From: CAVQMB01 sp963713445
GTDB taxonomy: Bacteria > Pseudomonadota > Gammaproteobacteria > Competibacterales > Competibacteraceae
Assembly (NCBI GenBank): GCA_963713445.1
Contig: CAVQMB010000037.1
Span: 24,080-88,079, forward strand
DNA length: 64,000 bases
Direction of reading: 5' to 3'
Every line of letters starts with the position of its first letter. Positions within the stretch are counted from its first letter, which is position 1. A program made the position numbers and the translations under genes. This document shows positions 53,131 to 61,941 of this stretch, in pieces. A model generated the notes under the pieces. The model was not told the DNA's origin. It did not search any database and worked only from the letters and a program-made list of their open reading frames with translations.

Positions 53131-54075
53131 TCATTCCCACTCCATTTCCGTGAAAACCTTGATGACATTGCGTTTGTGATAGGCGTCAAACAGCTTCCAG
53201 CGACCGCGCTCGGACTGCCCCACCACCTTTTCGGCACCGCTCAGATCGCCACCGTGATCCTGCCAGCGCCGCACATCGCGCCGCAGCACTTCCAGATAGC
53301 GCCGCGTGGCGCGCGCCGCCTGTGGCCAGGGGACGCTGACCGGGCCGTGCCCCGGCACCGCCCGGGCCGCCTTCTGCTTGACGAGGGTCGCCAGCGCCGC
53401 CAGCCAGCCTTTGCTGCTGCCATCGATGACCGGTATATGTTCGACAAACAACAGATCCGACAGCCACAGCGTCGAGGTCGCCTTATCATAGACCACCAGA
53501 TCGCTGTCGGTATGCGCCGCCGGGAATGCCTGAATGCGCAGTATCCGCTGCCCCAGGTCAATCCGGATCGGGTGACCCACCGCCACTGTCCTGTCGGGTA
53601 CCACCAGCGCGCTGGCCGGAATCTTGTGATGCAGTTGCTGCGCCAGGCGCTGCAAATAAAAGCCGCCAACCAGCGTCATGGACCGGGCCAGATGCTGGTG
53701 GCCGATGAACGTGACACCCGGGCGCCGGAATGCCGCGCTGCCCAGGATATGATCGGGGTGGACATGGGTCAGGATGACATCACACACCGGCAGCGTGGTA
53801 CGGTTCTGAATCGCACACTGCAACGCCCGGCCCTCCGCCGGACTGCCCCCGGTATCAATCACCGCCACGCAGCGCTGGCCTATAATGAAGCCGATATTGG
53901 CGATATTGTGGCCTTCGAAGACGGGCCGGTAGTGACCTGGCCGGACAAACACGCCCGGCGCGATCTGGCGCACGGTCGCCGCCGGTTCGCAGGACGCACG
54001 CGCCAGCGCGGGCAGCGTCACGACCAGCGCCAACATCAGCGCGATACCCTGGTGCCGCGCGTTGCCTACCACCAT
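53131..54075 (-). CDS. Quinoprotein relay system zinc metallohydrolase (MBL fold)
   Basis: A 314-residue exported protein of the metallo-beta-lactamase fold. Signal peptide LMLALVVTLPALARA; metal motif LTHVHPDHILG; later zinc ligands in HTDSDLVVYD and GHGPV. The group is found with SoxYZ-like carriers beside XoxF/PQQ dehydrogenases. Start ATG 54075 follows GAGGAGG. It is divergent from xoxF, sharing a 214-base intergenic region that should hold both promoters. Confidence 0.85.
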   Translation of the reverse strand: MVVGNARHQGIALMLALVVTLPALARASCEPAATVRQIAPGVFVRPGHYRPVFEGHNIANIGFIIGQRCVAVIDTGGSPAEGRALQCAIQNRTTLPVCDVILTHVHPDHILGSAAFRRPGVTFIGHQHLARSMTLVGGFYLQRLAQQLHHKIPASALVVPDRTVAVGHPIRIDLGQRILRIQAFPAAHTDSDLVVYDKATSTLWLSDLLFVEHIPVIDGSSKGWLAALATLVKQKAARAVPGHGPVSVPWPQAARATRRYLEVLRRDVRRWQDHGGDLSGAEKVVGQSERGRWKLFDAYHKRNVIKVFTEMEWE

Positions 54076-54289
54076 CCGTCCCTCCTCAGGCCGTATCAAA
54101 CCTTAATTTAACCATCGTTTTACTGACGCGTAAGTTTACAGGTAAAGCTTAGCGCTGGCATTCCGCGATTTTTTTACTATCATAGGGGTCGCGGTTATCC
54201 GCAGCGTCGGTGGGAGGCATGCCCCCGACACTTGGAGATAATGGCGACATAACAACCCCTCCGCAACCCTAAGCGAGGAGCGTTTCTCG

Positions 54290-56095
54290 ATGAAGAGGAT
54301 GATAGCTCTACTGGCCGTATGTTCTTTGTCGGTGCTACCGGCTCTGGCATCCGCCAATTCCGATGTACAGAAAATGATCAACAATTCCGCGAACTGGGCG
54401 ATCTGGGGCGGCAACTACGCCGGCCAGCGCTACAGTAAGCTGGATCAGATCAACACCAAGAATGTCGGCAACCTGCAGGTTGCCTGGACCTTCTCGACCG
54501 GCGTGCTGCGCGGTCATGAAGGCGGCCCGCTGGTAATCGGCAATACCTTGTATGTCCATACACCTTTCCCCAACAAGGTCTTTGCGATCAATCTGGCGGA
54601 CCAAACCATCAAGTGGATGTACGCACCGGAGCAGAATCCCAACGTGATTCCGGTGATGTGCTGCGATACCGTCAACCGCGGTCTGGCCTATGCCGACGGC
54701 AAGATCCTGCTGCAGCAGGCCGACACCACGCTGGTCGCGCTGGACGCCAAGACCGGCAAGGTCGACTGGTCGATCAAGAACGGTGACCCGAAAAAAGGCG
54801 AGACCAATACCAACGCGCCCATCGTCGTGCACGACAAGGTCATCACCGGCATCAGCGGCGGTGAGTATGGCGTGCGCGGTTACCTGTCCGCCTACAGCCT
54901 GAAAGACGGCCACAGGATCTGGCGCGCCTACAGCACGGGCCCGGACAAGTCCATGCTGATCGATCCAGAGAAGACCACCGATATGCTGAAGCCGGTCGGC
55001 AAGGATTCCAGCCTGAAAACCTGGAAAGGCGATCAGTGGAAGATCGGCGGCGGCACCACCTGGGGCTGGTAGACCTATGACCCGAAACTGAACCTGCTGT
55101 ACTACGGCTCCGGCAACCCCGGCACCTGGAACCCGGTGGCACGGCCCGGCGACAACCGCTGGTCGATGACGATCTTCGCCCGCGACGTCGACACCGGCAT
55201 GGCCAAGTGGGTCTACCAGATGACCCCGCATGACCAGTGGGACTATGACGGCGTCAATGAAATGATCCTGGCCAACATGAAGATCGACGGTCAGGAGCGC
55301 AAGGTGCTGGTGCACTTCGACCGCAACGGTTTCGCCTACACGTTGGACCGTGTGACCGGTGAACTGCTGGTCGCCAAGAAGTACGATCCGGCGGTGAACT
55401 GGGCCAGCCACGTCGACATGAAGACCGGCCGCCCGGTGGTCAACGATCGCTACGCGCCCGGCGCCAACGGCGAAGACGTCAACACCACCGACATCTGCCC
55501 GGCCGCGCTGGGTTCCAAGGACCAGCAGCCGGCATCGTACGACCCGCAAACCGGGCTGTTCTACGTGCCGACCAACCACGTCTGCATGAACTATGAACCG
55601 TTCAAGGTCTCCTACGTCGCCGGCCAGCCCTATGTCGGCGCCACGCTGACCATGTTCCCGGCCGGCAAAGTGCTGAAGGACGGCACCACCAACATGGGCA
55701 ACTTCATTGCCTGGGATGCGGCCAAAGGCAAGATCGTATGGTCCGATCCGGAACGCTTCTCGGTCTGGAGCGGGGCCCTGTCGACCGCCGGTGGCGTGGT
55801 GTTCTACGGCACCCTGGAAGGTTACCTGAAAGGCGTCGATGCCAAGACCGGCAAGGAGCTGTTCAAGTTCAAGACGCCGTCCGGCATCATTGGCAACGTC
55901 AACACCTGGGAATACAACGGCAAGCAGTATGTCGGCGTATTGTCGGGTATCGGCGGCTGGGCTGGCATCGGCATGGCCGCTGGCCTGAAGGCCGATACCG
56001 CCGGCCTGGGCGCGGTTGGCGCCTATCGTGGTCTGTCCGACTACACCCAGCTGGGTGGTGTCCTGACCGTGTTCACACTCCCCAACAAGTCCTGA
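54290..56095 (+). CDS. xoxF: XoxF-type lanthanide-dependent methanol dehydrogenase, interrupted by in-frame TAG
   Basis: A 601-codon PQQ dehydrogenase frame with normal XoxF length. Signal peptide about 1-21 (LPALASA), adjacent cysteines C124-C125 (VMCCDTVNRG) for the disulfide ring, and HDQWDYDGVNE with the extra Asp (D318/D320, WDYD) that marks the lanthanide type. Codon 261 (55070-55072) is TAG in GGTTWGW*TYDPKLN, where XoxF proteins normally have Tyr. The reading frame is the same on both sides, and all other motifs are intact. The first part alone would end at residue 260, so the protein is inactive unless TAG is read through or is a sequencing error. Confidence 0.9.
55070..55072 (+). 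other. In-frame amber codon within xoxF
   Basis: TAG replaces what is expected to be a Tyr codon: a single TAC or TAT to TAG change would create it. The codons before it (GGC TGG) and after it (ACC TAT GAC) are in the XoxF frame. Sequence quality, a pseudogene mutation, or suppression are the options. Confidence 0.9.
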
Positions 56096-56111
56096 TCACG
56101 GACTGATCGCC

Positions 56112-56144
56112 CGCGGGTTCCCGGCCGTTGTCCGGGAACCCGCG
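56112..56144 (+). terminator. 13-bp perfect hairpin after xoxF
   Basis: CGCGGGTTCCCGG (56112-56124) pairs perfectly with CCGGGAACCCGCG (56132-56144) around CCGTTGT. It starts 17 bases after the xoxF stop, with no T-tract. It could stabilise the xoxF message or reduce read-through into xoxG, since XoxF is needed in large amounts and XoxG in less. Confidence 0.55.
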
Positions 56145-56201
56145 ACTGGTTCGTAACCACCTTACGATAATGATCCACTGAAGATCTGACGAGGACACTC
56201 C

Positions 56202-56687
56202 ATGAGACTGCAATTGCCTGCTGCTGTCCTGAGCGCGGTGGCTGCTATCCTGCTAACCCTGACCGCCGCCGGCACTGCTTACGCCGCCGGCCAGAACAGC
56301 ACCGACAAGCCCTACAGCGGGCATATCCGCTGTACGACCGACAGCAACGGACATAAGAACTGCAAGATCGATCTCTGGCTGACCCGGGGACTGCGGGCCT
56401 TCGGCTCATGCCAGGTCTGCCATGGTCTGGATGCCAACGGCAGCTCGTTCGCACCGAGCCTGCTGGAGCGCTTGAGGATTATCGACAAGGCCAAGTTCAT
56501 CGACGTGGTAACCAATGGCCTGAAAGGCGGTTCGATACCGGGCTACACTGGGGTCATGCCGGCGTGGGGGAAAAACCCCAACATCATGGACTATATCACC
56601 CAGCTTTACGCCTATCTGAAGGCCCGCTCGGACGGCGCAATACCGGCAGGCATCCTGCCCCGTTATGACGAGAAGGTGATTCAATGA
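56202..56687 (+). CDS. xoxG: XoxG-type periplasmic cytochrome c
   Basis: A 161-residue c-type cytochrome with a signal peptide (residues about 1-29, AGTAYAA). The heme site is CQVCH at 70-74, with the axial Met probably M119 in GYTGVMPAWGKNPN. The Lys/Cys-rich start of the mature protein (CTTDSNGHKNCKIDLWL) is typical of XoxG cytochromes. It should accept electrons from XoxF and pass them to terminal oxidases. Its stop overlaps the xoxJ start by four bases. Confidence 0.9.
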   Translation: MRLQLPAAVLSAVAAILLTLTAAGTAYAAGQNSTDKPYSGHIRCTTDSNGHKNCKIDLWLTRGLRAFGSCQVCHGLDANGSSFAPSLLERLRIIDKAKFIDVVTNGLKGGSIPGYTGVMPAWGKNPNIMDYITQLYAYLKARSDGAIPAGILPRYDEKVIQ

Positions 56688-57580
56688 CCATGAGGCCGAC
56701 CCGACGCCGTCTGGTTGCCGTGAAATGGGTGGCCGCGCTGGCCACACTCGCCGCCCTGGTGCTGACTGAGCAGGCGATGGCAGCGCCGCAGCGTACGGCG
56801 CTGCGGGTCTGCGCCGATCCCCACAGCATGCCGTTTTCCAACAAACAGCGACAGGGTTTCGAGAACAAAATTGCCGAACTGTTTGGCAAGTCGCTCGGCA
56901 TACCAGTCAAATTCACCTGGTTCCCGCAACGTTTCAATTTTGTACAGCACACCCTGCGTGACAAGGATCCCCAGACCGGGCGCTACAAGTGCGACTTGAT
57001 CATGGGCGTGCCGACCGAATTCGACATGGGCACCGCTACCAAGCCCTATTATTGCTCCACCTATGCCCTGGTCTACCGGCAAGGCGCCGGCCTCGACGGC
57101 ATCAAGACCGAACAGCAGTTTCTTAACCTGCCCACCGCCACCCGCAAGAAATTGCGTATCGGCGTATTCGACGCCACACCAGCGGCCGAATGGCTGGGCA
57201 ATCACGGCATGCGGCTGCAGATGGAAGGATACCCGATCCTGAGCGCCGATCCGGACCAGACGCCTGGCCAGATCATGCAGAATGATCTGGAGCACGGCAA
57301 GATCGATGCCGTCATCATCTGGGGGCCGATCGCGGGCTATTTCGTCAACCGGGATATCCAGCACAACCTCGCCATGGTACCGCTGCATTCAGAAAAGGGC
57401 ATCCGGTTCGAATACGCGATTTCGATGGGCGTACGCTGGGGTGACAAGGCCTGGAAAAATCAGGTGGAAAAGCTGATCGCCCAGAATACCGATCAGATCA
57501 AGCAGATCCTGCACGATTATCACGTCCCGCTGCTGCCGATCAGTAGCTGCAAAGTGTTCCGGAAGTCCGACGACGACTGA
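56684..57580 (+). CDS. xoxJ: XoxJ-type periplasmic binding protein
   Basis: A 298-residue exported protein of the quinoprotein-dehydrogenase-associated substrate-binding group. Signal peptide about 1-33; LRVCADPHSMPFSNKQRQGF and VPTEFDMGTATKPYYCSTYA match the XoxJ/MoxJ family. It is thought to help activate or mature apo-XoxF; it is not a true ABC importer subunit here, since no transporter genes lie nearby. The start overlaps the xoxG stop (ATGA). Confidence 0.88.
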   Translation: MTMRPTRRRLVAVKWVAALATLAALVLTEQAMAAPQRTALRVCADPHSMPFSNKQRQGFENKIAELFGKSLGIPVKFTWFPQRFNFVQHTLRDKDPQTGRYKCDLIMGVPTEFDMGTATKPYYCSTYALVYRQGAGLDGIKTEQQFLNLPTATRKKLRIGVFDATPAAEWLGNHGMRLQMEGYPILSADPDQTPGQIMQNDLEHGKIDAVIIWGPIAGYFVNRDIQHNLAMVPLHSEKGIRFEYAISMGVRWGDKAWKNQVEKLIAQNTDQIKQILHDYHVPLLPISSCKVFRKSDDD

Positions 57581-57587
57581 ATCCCGT

Positions 57588-57629
57588 TGCCGCCTGAGCG
57601 GCGCCCGGGCGGGCGCCGCTCAGGCGGCA
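57588..57629 (+). terminator. 18-bp perfect hairpin after xoxJ
   Basis: TGCCGCCTGAGCGGCGCC (57588-57605) pairs perfectly with GGCGCCGCTCAGGCGGCA (57612-57629) over a 6-base loop. It begins eight bases past the xoxJ stop. There is no T-tract, but the stem is very stable and sits exactly at the operon end, so it is the probable terminator or 3' protective structure of xoxFGJ. Confidence 0.6.
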
Positions 57630-57747
57630 GCATCGATCCCGCAATTTCGCTGGAAACCAGTGCCACCCGCACGGCCCGGGGTTGCGGCGCCGCCCGCCTA
57701 GGCAGCGGCCCTGACAGGGTCTCGCTATTCCGGTATGCTGGCGGCCC

Positions 57748-58383
57748 ATGAATAGTCCCAATTCCCCCATCGCCAACCGCTTCCGCAGCTTTCTCCCGGT
57801 CGTTGTCGACGTTGAAACCGGTGGCGTCAATGCCGCCACCGACGCCCTGTTGGAAATCGCCGCCGTACTCCTGACCATGGACGATCATGGTCATCTGTAC
57901 CGGGACCGGACCGTAGCCTTTCACGTGCAGCCCTTCCCCGGCACCCAACTCAACCCGGAGTCGCTGGCCGTCAACGGCATCGACCCGTATCATCCGTTCC
58001 GGCTGGCTGTGCCCGAGGCCGAGGCGCTGAACGCCGTATTCCGCGACGTCCGCAAGACCGTCAAGGCCAGCGGCTGCACCCGGGCGATACTGGTGGGACA
58101 CAACGCATTCTTCGATCTAGCCTTCGTCAATACGGCGGTTGCACGCAATGACATCAAGCGCAATCCGTTTCACCCGTTCAGCAACCTGGACACTGTCAGT
58201 CTGGCCGCCCTGGCTTATGGGCAGACGGTGCTGTCACGGGCCGTCCAGGCCGCGGGACTCAAGTGGGACAGCAACGAGGCGCACTCGGCAATCTATGATG
58301 CCGAGCGCACGGCAGACCTGTTCTGTACTATCGTCAATCTGTGGCAGGACATGGGTGCCTGGCAACCCCCGGCGATCGCCTGA
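57748..58383 (+). CDS. rnt: Ribonuclease T
   Basis: A 211-residue DEDDh 3'-5' exoribonuclease that trims tRNA and other stable RNA. D21 and E23 are in VVDVETGG; GHNAFFDLAFVN and HSAIYDAERTADLF hold the remaining acidic residues and His. Length and motifs match RNase T, which is typical of gammaproteobacteria. It converges on grxD. Confidence 0.93.
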   Translation: MNSPNSPIANRFRSFLPVVVDVETGGVNAATDALLEIAAVLLTMDDHGHLYRDRTVAFHVQPFPGTQLNPESLAVNGIDPYHPFRLAVPEAEALNAVFRDVRKTVKASGCTRAILVGHNAFFDLAFVNTAVARNDIKRNPFHPFSNLDTVSLAALAYGQTVLSRAVQAAGLKWDSNEAHSAIYDAERTADLFCTIVNLWQDMGAWQPPAIA

Positions 58384-58397
58384 CGGCGTAGCTATGC

Positions 58398-58435
58398 GCC
58401 GTGCGATGCGCGCCGTACGGCGGGCATCGCACGGC
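58398..58435 (+). terminator. Hairpin between converging rnt and grxD
   Basis: GCCGTGCGATGC (58398-58409) pairs perfectly with GCATCGCACGGC (58424-58435), and the loop itself holds a self-complementary CGCCGTACGGCG (58411-58422). It lies between the rnt and grxD stops and probably terminates both. Confidence 0.6.
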
Positions 58436-58448
58436 CTGATAGCCGGAA

Positions 58449-58778
58449 TTAGTCGGTCGCGGTCTGAGCCGCCGTTGCATCGACCAGTTTCTGCAGTTCG
58501 CCATTCTGATACAGCTCGACCACGATATCGCAGCCGCCGACCAGTTCGCCGTTGATCCACAGTTGCGGGAAGGTCGGCCAGTTGGCATAAACGGGCAGAT
58601 GCTGGCGTATCTCCGGTTCCTCCAGCACATTCACATAGGCAAATCGGGCGCCCGTGGCCGCCAGGGCCTGCACGGTCTGGCTGGAGAAACCGCACTGCGG
58701 GAACTGCGGCGTGCCTTTCATATACAACAGGACCTGATGCCCTTCGACCTGTTGTTTGATGCGTTCCATGATATCCAT
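58449..58778 (-). CDS. grxD: Monothiol glutaredoxin Grx4 (CGFS type)
   Basis: A 109-residue glutaredoxin with the monothiol motif CGFS (29-32), and FAYVNVLEEPEIRQHL, TFPQLWINGELVGGCDIVVE. These proteins hold and transfer [2Fe-2S] clusters. Length is normal. It is divergent from sodB. Confidence 0.93.
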   Translation of the reverse strand: MDIMERIKQQVEGHQVLLYMKGTPQFPQCGFSSQTVQALAATGARFAYVNVLEEPEIRQHLPVYANWPTFPQLWINGELVGGCDIVVELYQNGELQKLVDATAAQTATD

Positions 58779-58869
58779 TACAAAACCTCTTGCGTCTCAA
58801 TGTCACAAAAACCCAGTCAGTCTAGCGCTTAGACCGGTACTCACAAAACGGTTTCCAGCTCGCCTCACC

Positions 58870-58898
58870 TTGTCATCACAGTGATTTAGACCTATTCT
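58870..58898 (+). promoter_or_regulatory. Sigma-70-type promoter for sodB
   Basis: TTGTCA at 58870-58875 and TATTCT at 58893-58898, exactly 17 bases apart, in an AT-rich stretch upstream of sodB. Transcription would start near 58905, leaving a leader of about 110 bases before the ATG. This is one of the two clearest promoters in the window. Confidence 0.6.
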
Positions 58899-59015
58899 AA
58901 AACCAACAGCCCATCGCAACAACGGCCATCGCCCATCGGCGGTGAACGCCACGATGAAATGCTGTCAGAGAGTTTAAGATGCTTCCTCATTCACCACAGC
59001 CAGAAGGAGAACGGT

Positions 59016-59597
59016 ATGGCTTTCGAACTACCGCCCCTGCCCTATGAGAAGAATGCCCTGGAACCGCACATTTCCGCGGAAACCCTTGAATACCACTACG
59101 GCAAGCATCACCAGACTTACGTCAACAACCTAAACAACCTGGTGGCCGCTACCGAAAACGAGGGCAAGTCGCTCGAGGACATCATCAAGACAGCCTCCGG
59201 GGGTCTGTTCAACAATGCCGCCCAGGTCTGGAACCACACCTTCTACTGGCAGTCGCTGAGTCCCAACGGCGGCGGCAACCCGAGCGGTGCGCTGGGCGAT
59301 GCGATCAACGCCAAGTGGGGTTCGGCGGACAGCTTCAAGGAAACCTTCAGTAAATCGGCCGCCGGCAACTTCGGTTCCGGCTGGACCTGGCTGGTGCAGA
59401 ACGCCGATGGTGCGCTCGACATCGTCAACACCAGCAACGCCGGAACGCCGCTGACCGATGGCAAGAAGCCGCTGCTGACCTGCGACGTGTGGGAACACGC
59501 CTACTACATCGACTACCGCAACGCGCGGCCGAAATACCTGGAAGCGTTCTGGAAACTGGTCAACTGGGATCATGCCGCCCGGCAGTTCGCTGGGTGA
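59016..59597 (+). CDS. sodB: Superoxide dismutase, iron type
   Basis: A 193-residue cytosolic enzyme. Metal ligands H27, H74, D157 and H161 are present. Q70 in NNAAQVWNHTFYW and SAAGNFGSGWTWL mark the Fe form. The ATG at 59016 follows AAGGAGAA; an earlier in-frame ATG adds 19 residues with no homology. It has its own promoter upstream and a clear terminator downstream. Confidence 0.95.
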   Translation: MAFELPPLPYEKNALEPHISAETLEYHYGKHHQTYVNNLNNLVAATENEGKSLEDIIKTASGGLFNNAAQVWNHTFYWQSLSPNGGGNPSGALGDAINAKWGSADSFKETFSKSAAGNFGSGWTWLVQNADGALDIVNTSNAGTPLTDGKKPLLTCDVWEHAYYIDYRNARPKYLEAFWKLVNWDHAARQFAG

Positions 59598-59619
59598 ACC
59601 GGCACCAATCCAGGCCCGA

Positions 59620-59648
59620 GGGCTCCCTGAGGGGAGCCCTTGTTTTTT
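59620..59648 (+). terminator. Rho-independent terminator of sodB
   Basis: GGGCTCCC (59620-59627) and GGGAGCCC (59632-59639) pair perfectly over TGAG, followed by TTGTTTTTT (59640-59648). It is 22 bases past the sodB stop and is the most classic terminator in the window. Confidence 0.9.
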
Positions 59649-59706
59649 GTGCCCGGCAAAGACGATGCTAACATTATCCGTTTTCACTCTCTGAAGAAGC
59701 ACTATC

Positions 59707-60621
59707 ATGCAACCACGCCACTTCCTTTCGCTTTTCGACCTCGCGGCCGAAGAGGCCCGGCACCTGCTGGAGCGCGCCATGGTACTCAAAACCATGCGCC
59801 GGCGTGGCGACCTGCAGGCGTCGCTGGAACGGCGCGTGCTGGGCATGATTTTCGAGAAATCATCGACCCGCACCCGGGTCTCGTTCGAAGCGGGCATGAC
59901 GCAGCTCGGCGGCAATGCCATCTTCCTGGCGCCACGCGACACCCAACTGGGCCGCGGCGAACCGATCAGCGATACCGCGCGTGTGGTTTCCAGCATGGTC
60001 GACATCATCATGATACGTACTTTCGAGCACGCCAGTCTGGAGCACTTCGCACGCTATTCGGCGGTGCCGGTGATCAACGGCCTGACGGACTACAATCACC
60101 CCTGCCAGTTACTGGCCGACATGCAGACCTATCACGAGCAGCGTGGGGATATCCGCGGTCGCACCGCGGCCTGGATCGGTGATGGCAACAACATGTGCAA
60201 CAGCTACATCGAGGCGGCGGCACAGTTCGATTTCCAGCTACGGCTCGCCGTGCCGGAAGGATTCGAGCCCGATGCCGGGCTCCTGCAGCAGCATGGCAAC
60301 CGTATCGAACTGCTGCGCGACCCGTTCGCCGCCGCCCGCGGGGCGGATCTGGTGACCACCGATACCTGGGCGAGCATGGGCCAGGAAGACGAAAAACAGG
60401 AGCGCGAGCGGCTGTTCGATCCGTTCCAGGTTACCAGCGAGGTCATGGCCGCGGCCAAACCGGAGGCGATCTTCCTGCACTGCCTGCCCGCCTACCGCGG
60501 TCAGGAGGTCACCGGCGAGGTCATCGACGGCCCCCAGAGCCGGGTCTGGGAACAGGCGGAAAACCGCATGCACGCGCAGAAGGCGCTACTCGAGTTCCTG
60601 CTGGAAGTGGGCGCCGCCTGA
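59707..60621 (+). CDS. argF: Ornithine carbamoyltransferase
   Basis: A 304-residue arginine-pathway enzyme. Carbamoyl phosphate motif STRTR (53-57), DYNHPCQLLADMQTYHE, the ornithine loop DTWASMGQEDEKQ and HCLPAYRGQEVT are all present. Length and start (QPRHFLSLFDL) are standard for proteobacterial ArgF. It follows the sodB terminator and precedes rsxB by about 10 bases. Confidence 0.95.
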   Translation: MQPRHFLSLFDLAAEEARHLLERAMVLKTMRRRGDLQASLERRVLGMIFEKSSTRTRVSFEAGMTQLGGNAIFLAPRDTQLGRGEPISDTARVVSSMVDIIMIRTFEHASLEHFARYSAVPVINGLTDYNHPCQLLADMQTYHEQRGDIRGRTAAWIGDGNNMCNSYIEAAAQFDFQLRLAVPEGFEPDAGLLQQHGNRIELLRDPFAAARGADLVTTDTWASMGQEDEKQERERLFDPFQVTSEVMAAAKPEAIFLHCLPAYRGQEVTGEVIDGPQSRVWEQAENRMHAQKALLEFLLEVGAA

Positions 60622-60631
60622 CCCCGATCCC

Positions 60632-61285
60632 ATGGCTAGTGCGACCCTCTGCGACCTGATCGACGATCTGCTGCCCCAGACCCAGTGCGGGCAGTGCGGC
60701 TATGGCGGCTGCCGCCCCTACGCCGAGGCCATGGCCGCGGGCACTGCCGACATCAATCGGTGCCCGCCCGGCGGCCAGGCCACCATCGCCACCCTGGCGC
60801 GACTCCTCGAGCGGCCCCGGCAACCGCTGGATCCGAGCTGCGGCCGCGAGCAACCGCGCCCGGTGGCGCTGATCGACGAAGCCGAGTGCATCGGCTGCAC
60901 CCGCTGCATCCAGGCCTGTCCGGTCGATGCCATTGTCGGCGCCGGCAAGCTCATGCATACGGTCATCGTCGCCGAATGCACCGGCTGTGGTGTGTGCCTG
61001 CCGCCATGCCCGGTCGACTGTATCGAACTGCGGCCCGCCGACCAGGTGCCCGGCGCGGCCCGCCACTGGGGCCGGGCCGAGGCGCATCACGCCCGCACCC
61101 GCTTTCGTGCCCGCCAGCAGCGCCTGGTCCAGCGCCAGCAGGAGCGGGCACAGCAGCGGCGACCGACCCCACGACCCGTGCAAGCAACGCAGAACGACCC
61201 GCGCAAGGCGGCAATCGCGGCGGCACTGGCAAAAGTCCGGGCCAGGCGGGCGCACAGCAGCCTCAGGGACGACAACGGCCAATGA
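60632..61285 (+). CDS. rsxB: RsxB/RnfB-type polyferredoxin lacking the N-terminal membrane helix
   Basis: A 217-residue iron-sulfur protein. A 4Fe-4S domain (LPQTQCGQCGYGGCRPYAEA) is followed by two ferredoxin-type clusters, CIGCTRCIQACPVDAI and CTGCGVCLPPCPVDCI. The C-terminal 70 residues are basic. Unlike E. coli RsxB there is no N-terminal hydrophobic anchor, and no other rsx/rnf gene is nearby. It overlaps nth by four bases, an arrangement known in proteobacteria with this short form, so it probably acts as a soluble electron carrier. Confidence 0.85.
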   Translation: MASATLCDLIDDLLPQTQCGQCGYGGCRPYAEAMAAGTADINRCPPGGQATIATLARLLERPRQPLDPSCGREQPRPVALIDEAECIGCTRCIQACPVDAIVGAGKLMHTVIVAECTGCGVCLPPCPVDCIELRPADQVPGAARHWGRAEAHHARTRFRARQQRLVQRQQERAQQRRPTPRPVQATQNDPRKAAIAAALAKVRARRAHSSLRDDNGQ

Positions 61286-61941
61286 GCCCCGCCGTGGCAG
61301 CCGAACTGTTCCAGCGCTTGCGGGCTGCTATGCCGACGCCAACCACCGAGCTGCGCTACCGCTCGCCTTTCGAGTTGCTGATCGCGGTGATGTTGTCGGC
61401 CCAGGCCACCGACGTCAGTGTCAACAAGGCCACGGCCGACCTGTTCCGGGTCGCAGACACGCCGCAGTCGATGCTGGCGTTGGGTGAAGACGGCCTCAAG
61501 CGCCACATCAAGACGATCGGCCTGTTCAACAGCAAGGCGGCCAATATCATGCAAACCTGCCGGCTGCTGCTGGCACGCCACGGAGGCGAGGTGCCGCGCG
61601 GGCGCGCCGCCCTGGAAGCGCTGCCCGGCGTCGGCCGCAAGACTGCGAACGTCATTCTCAACACCGCCTTCGGCGAACCGACCATCGCTGTCGACACCCA
61701 TATATTCCGGGTCGCCAACCGCACCGGTTTGGCTCCCGGCAAAACGCCGCTCGCCGTGGAACGGCGTCTGCTCGTGGTCGTGCCGGACGCGTTCAAACGC
61801 GACGCGCATCACTGGCTGATCCTGCACGGGCGCTACACCTGTAGCGCCCGTAAACCACGCTGCCAGAGCTGTATAATCCGTGACTTGTGTGAATACCCGG
61901 ACAAAGCGGAGCCCGCCGATGCTGTTCAGCCAGGACCGTGA
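61282..61941 (+). CDS. nth: Endonuclease III
   Basis: A 219-residue base-excision repair glycosylase/AP lyase for oxidised pyrimidines. The helix-hairpin-helix LPGVGRKTANVILNTAFG carries the catalytic Lys, and TIAVDTHIFRVANRTGL the catalytic Asp. The [4Fe-4S] cysteines C-X6-C-X2-C-X5-C are in CSARKPRCQSCIIRDLC. The ATG overlaps the rsxB stop. The 3' end overlaps the DUF1841 gene by 23 bases. Confidence 0.95.
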   Translation: MSPAVAAELFQRLRAAMPTPTTELRYRSPFELLIAVMLSAQATDVSVNKATADLFRVADTPQSMLALGEDGLKRHIKTIGLFNSKAANIMQTCRLLLARHGGEVPRGRAALEALPGVGRKTANVILNTAFGEPTIAVDTHIFRVANRTGLAPGKTPLAVERRLLVVVPDAFKRDAHHWLILHGRYTCSARKPRCQSCIIRDLCEYPDKAEPADAVQPGP

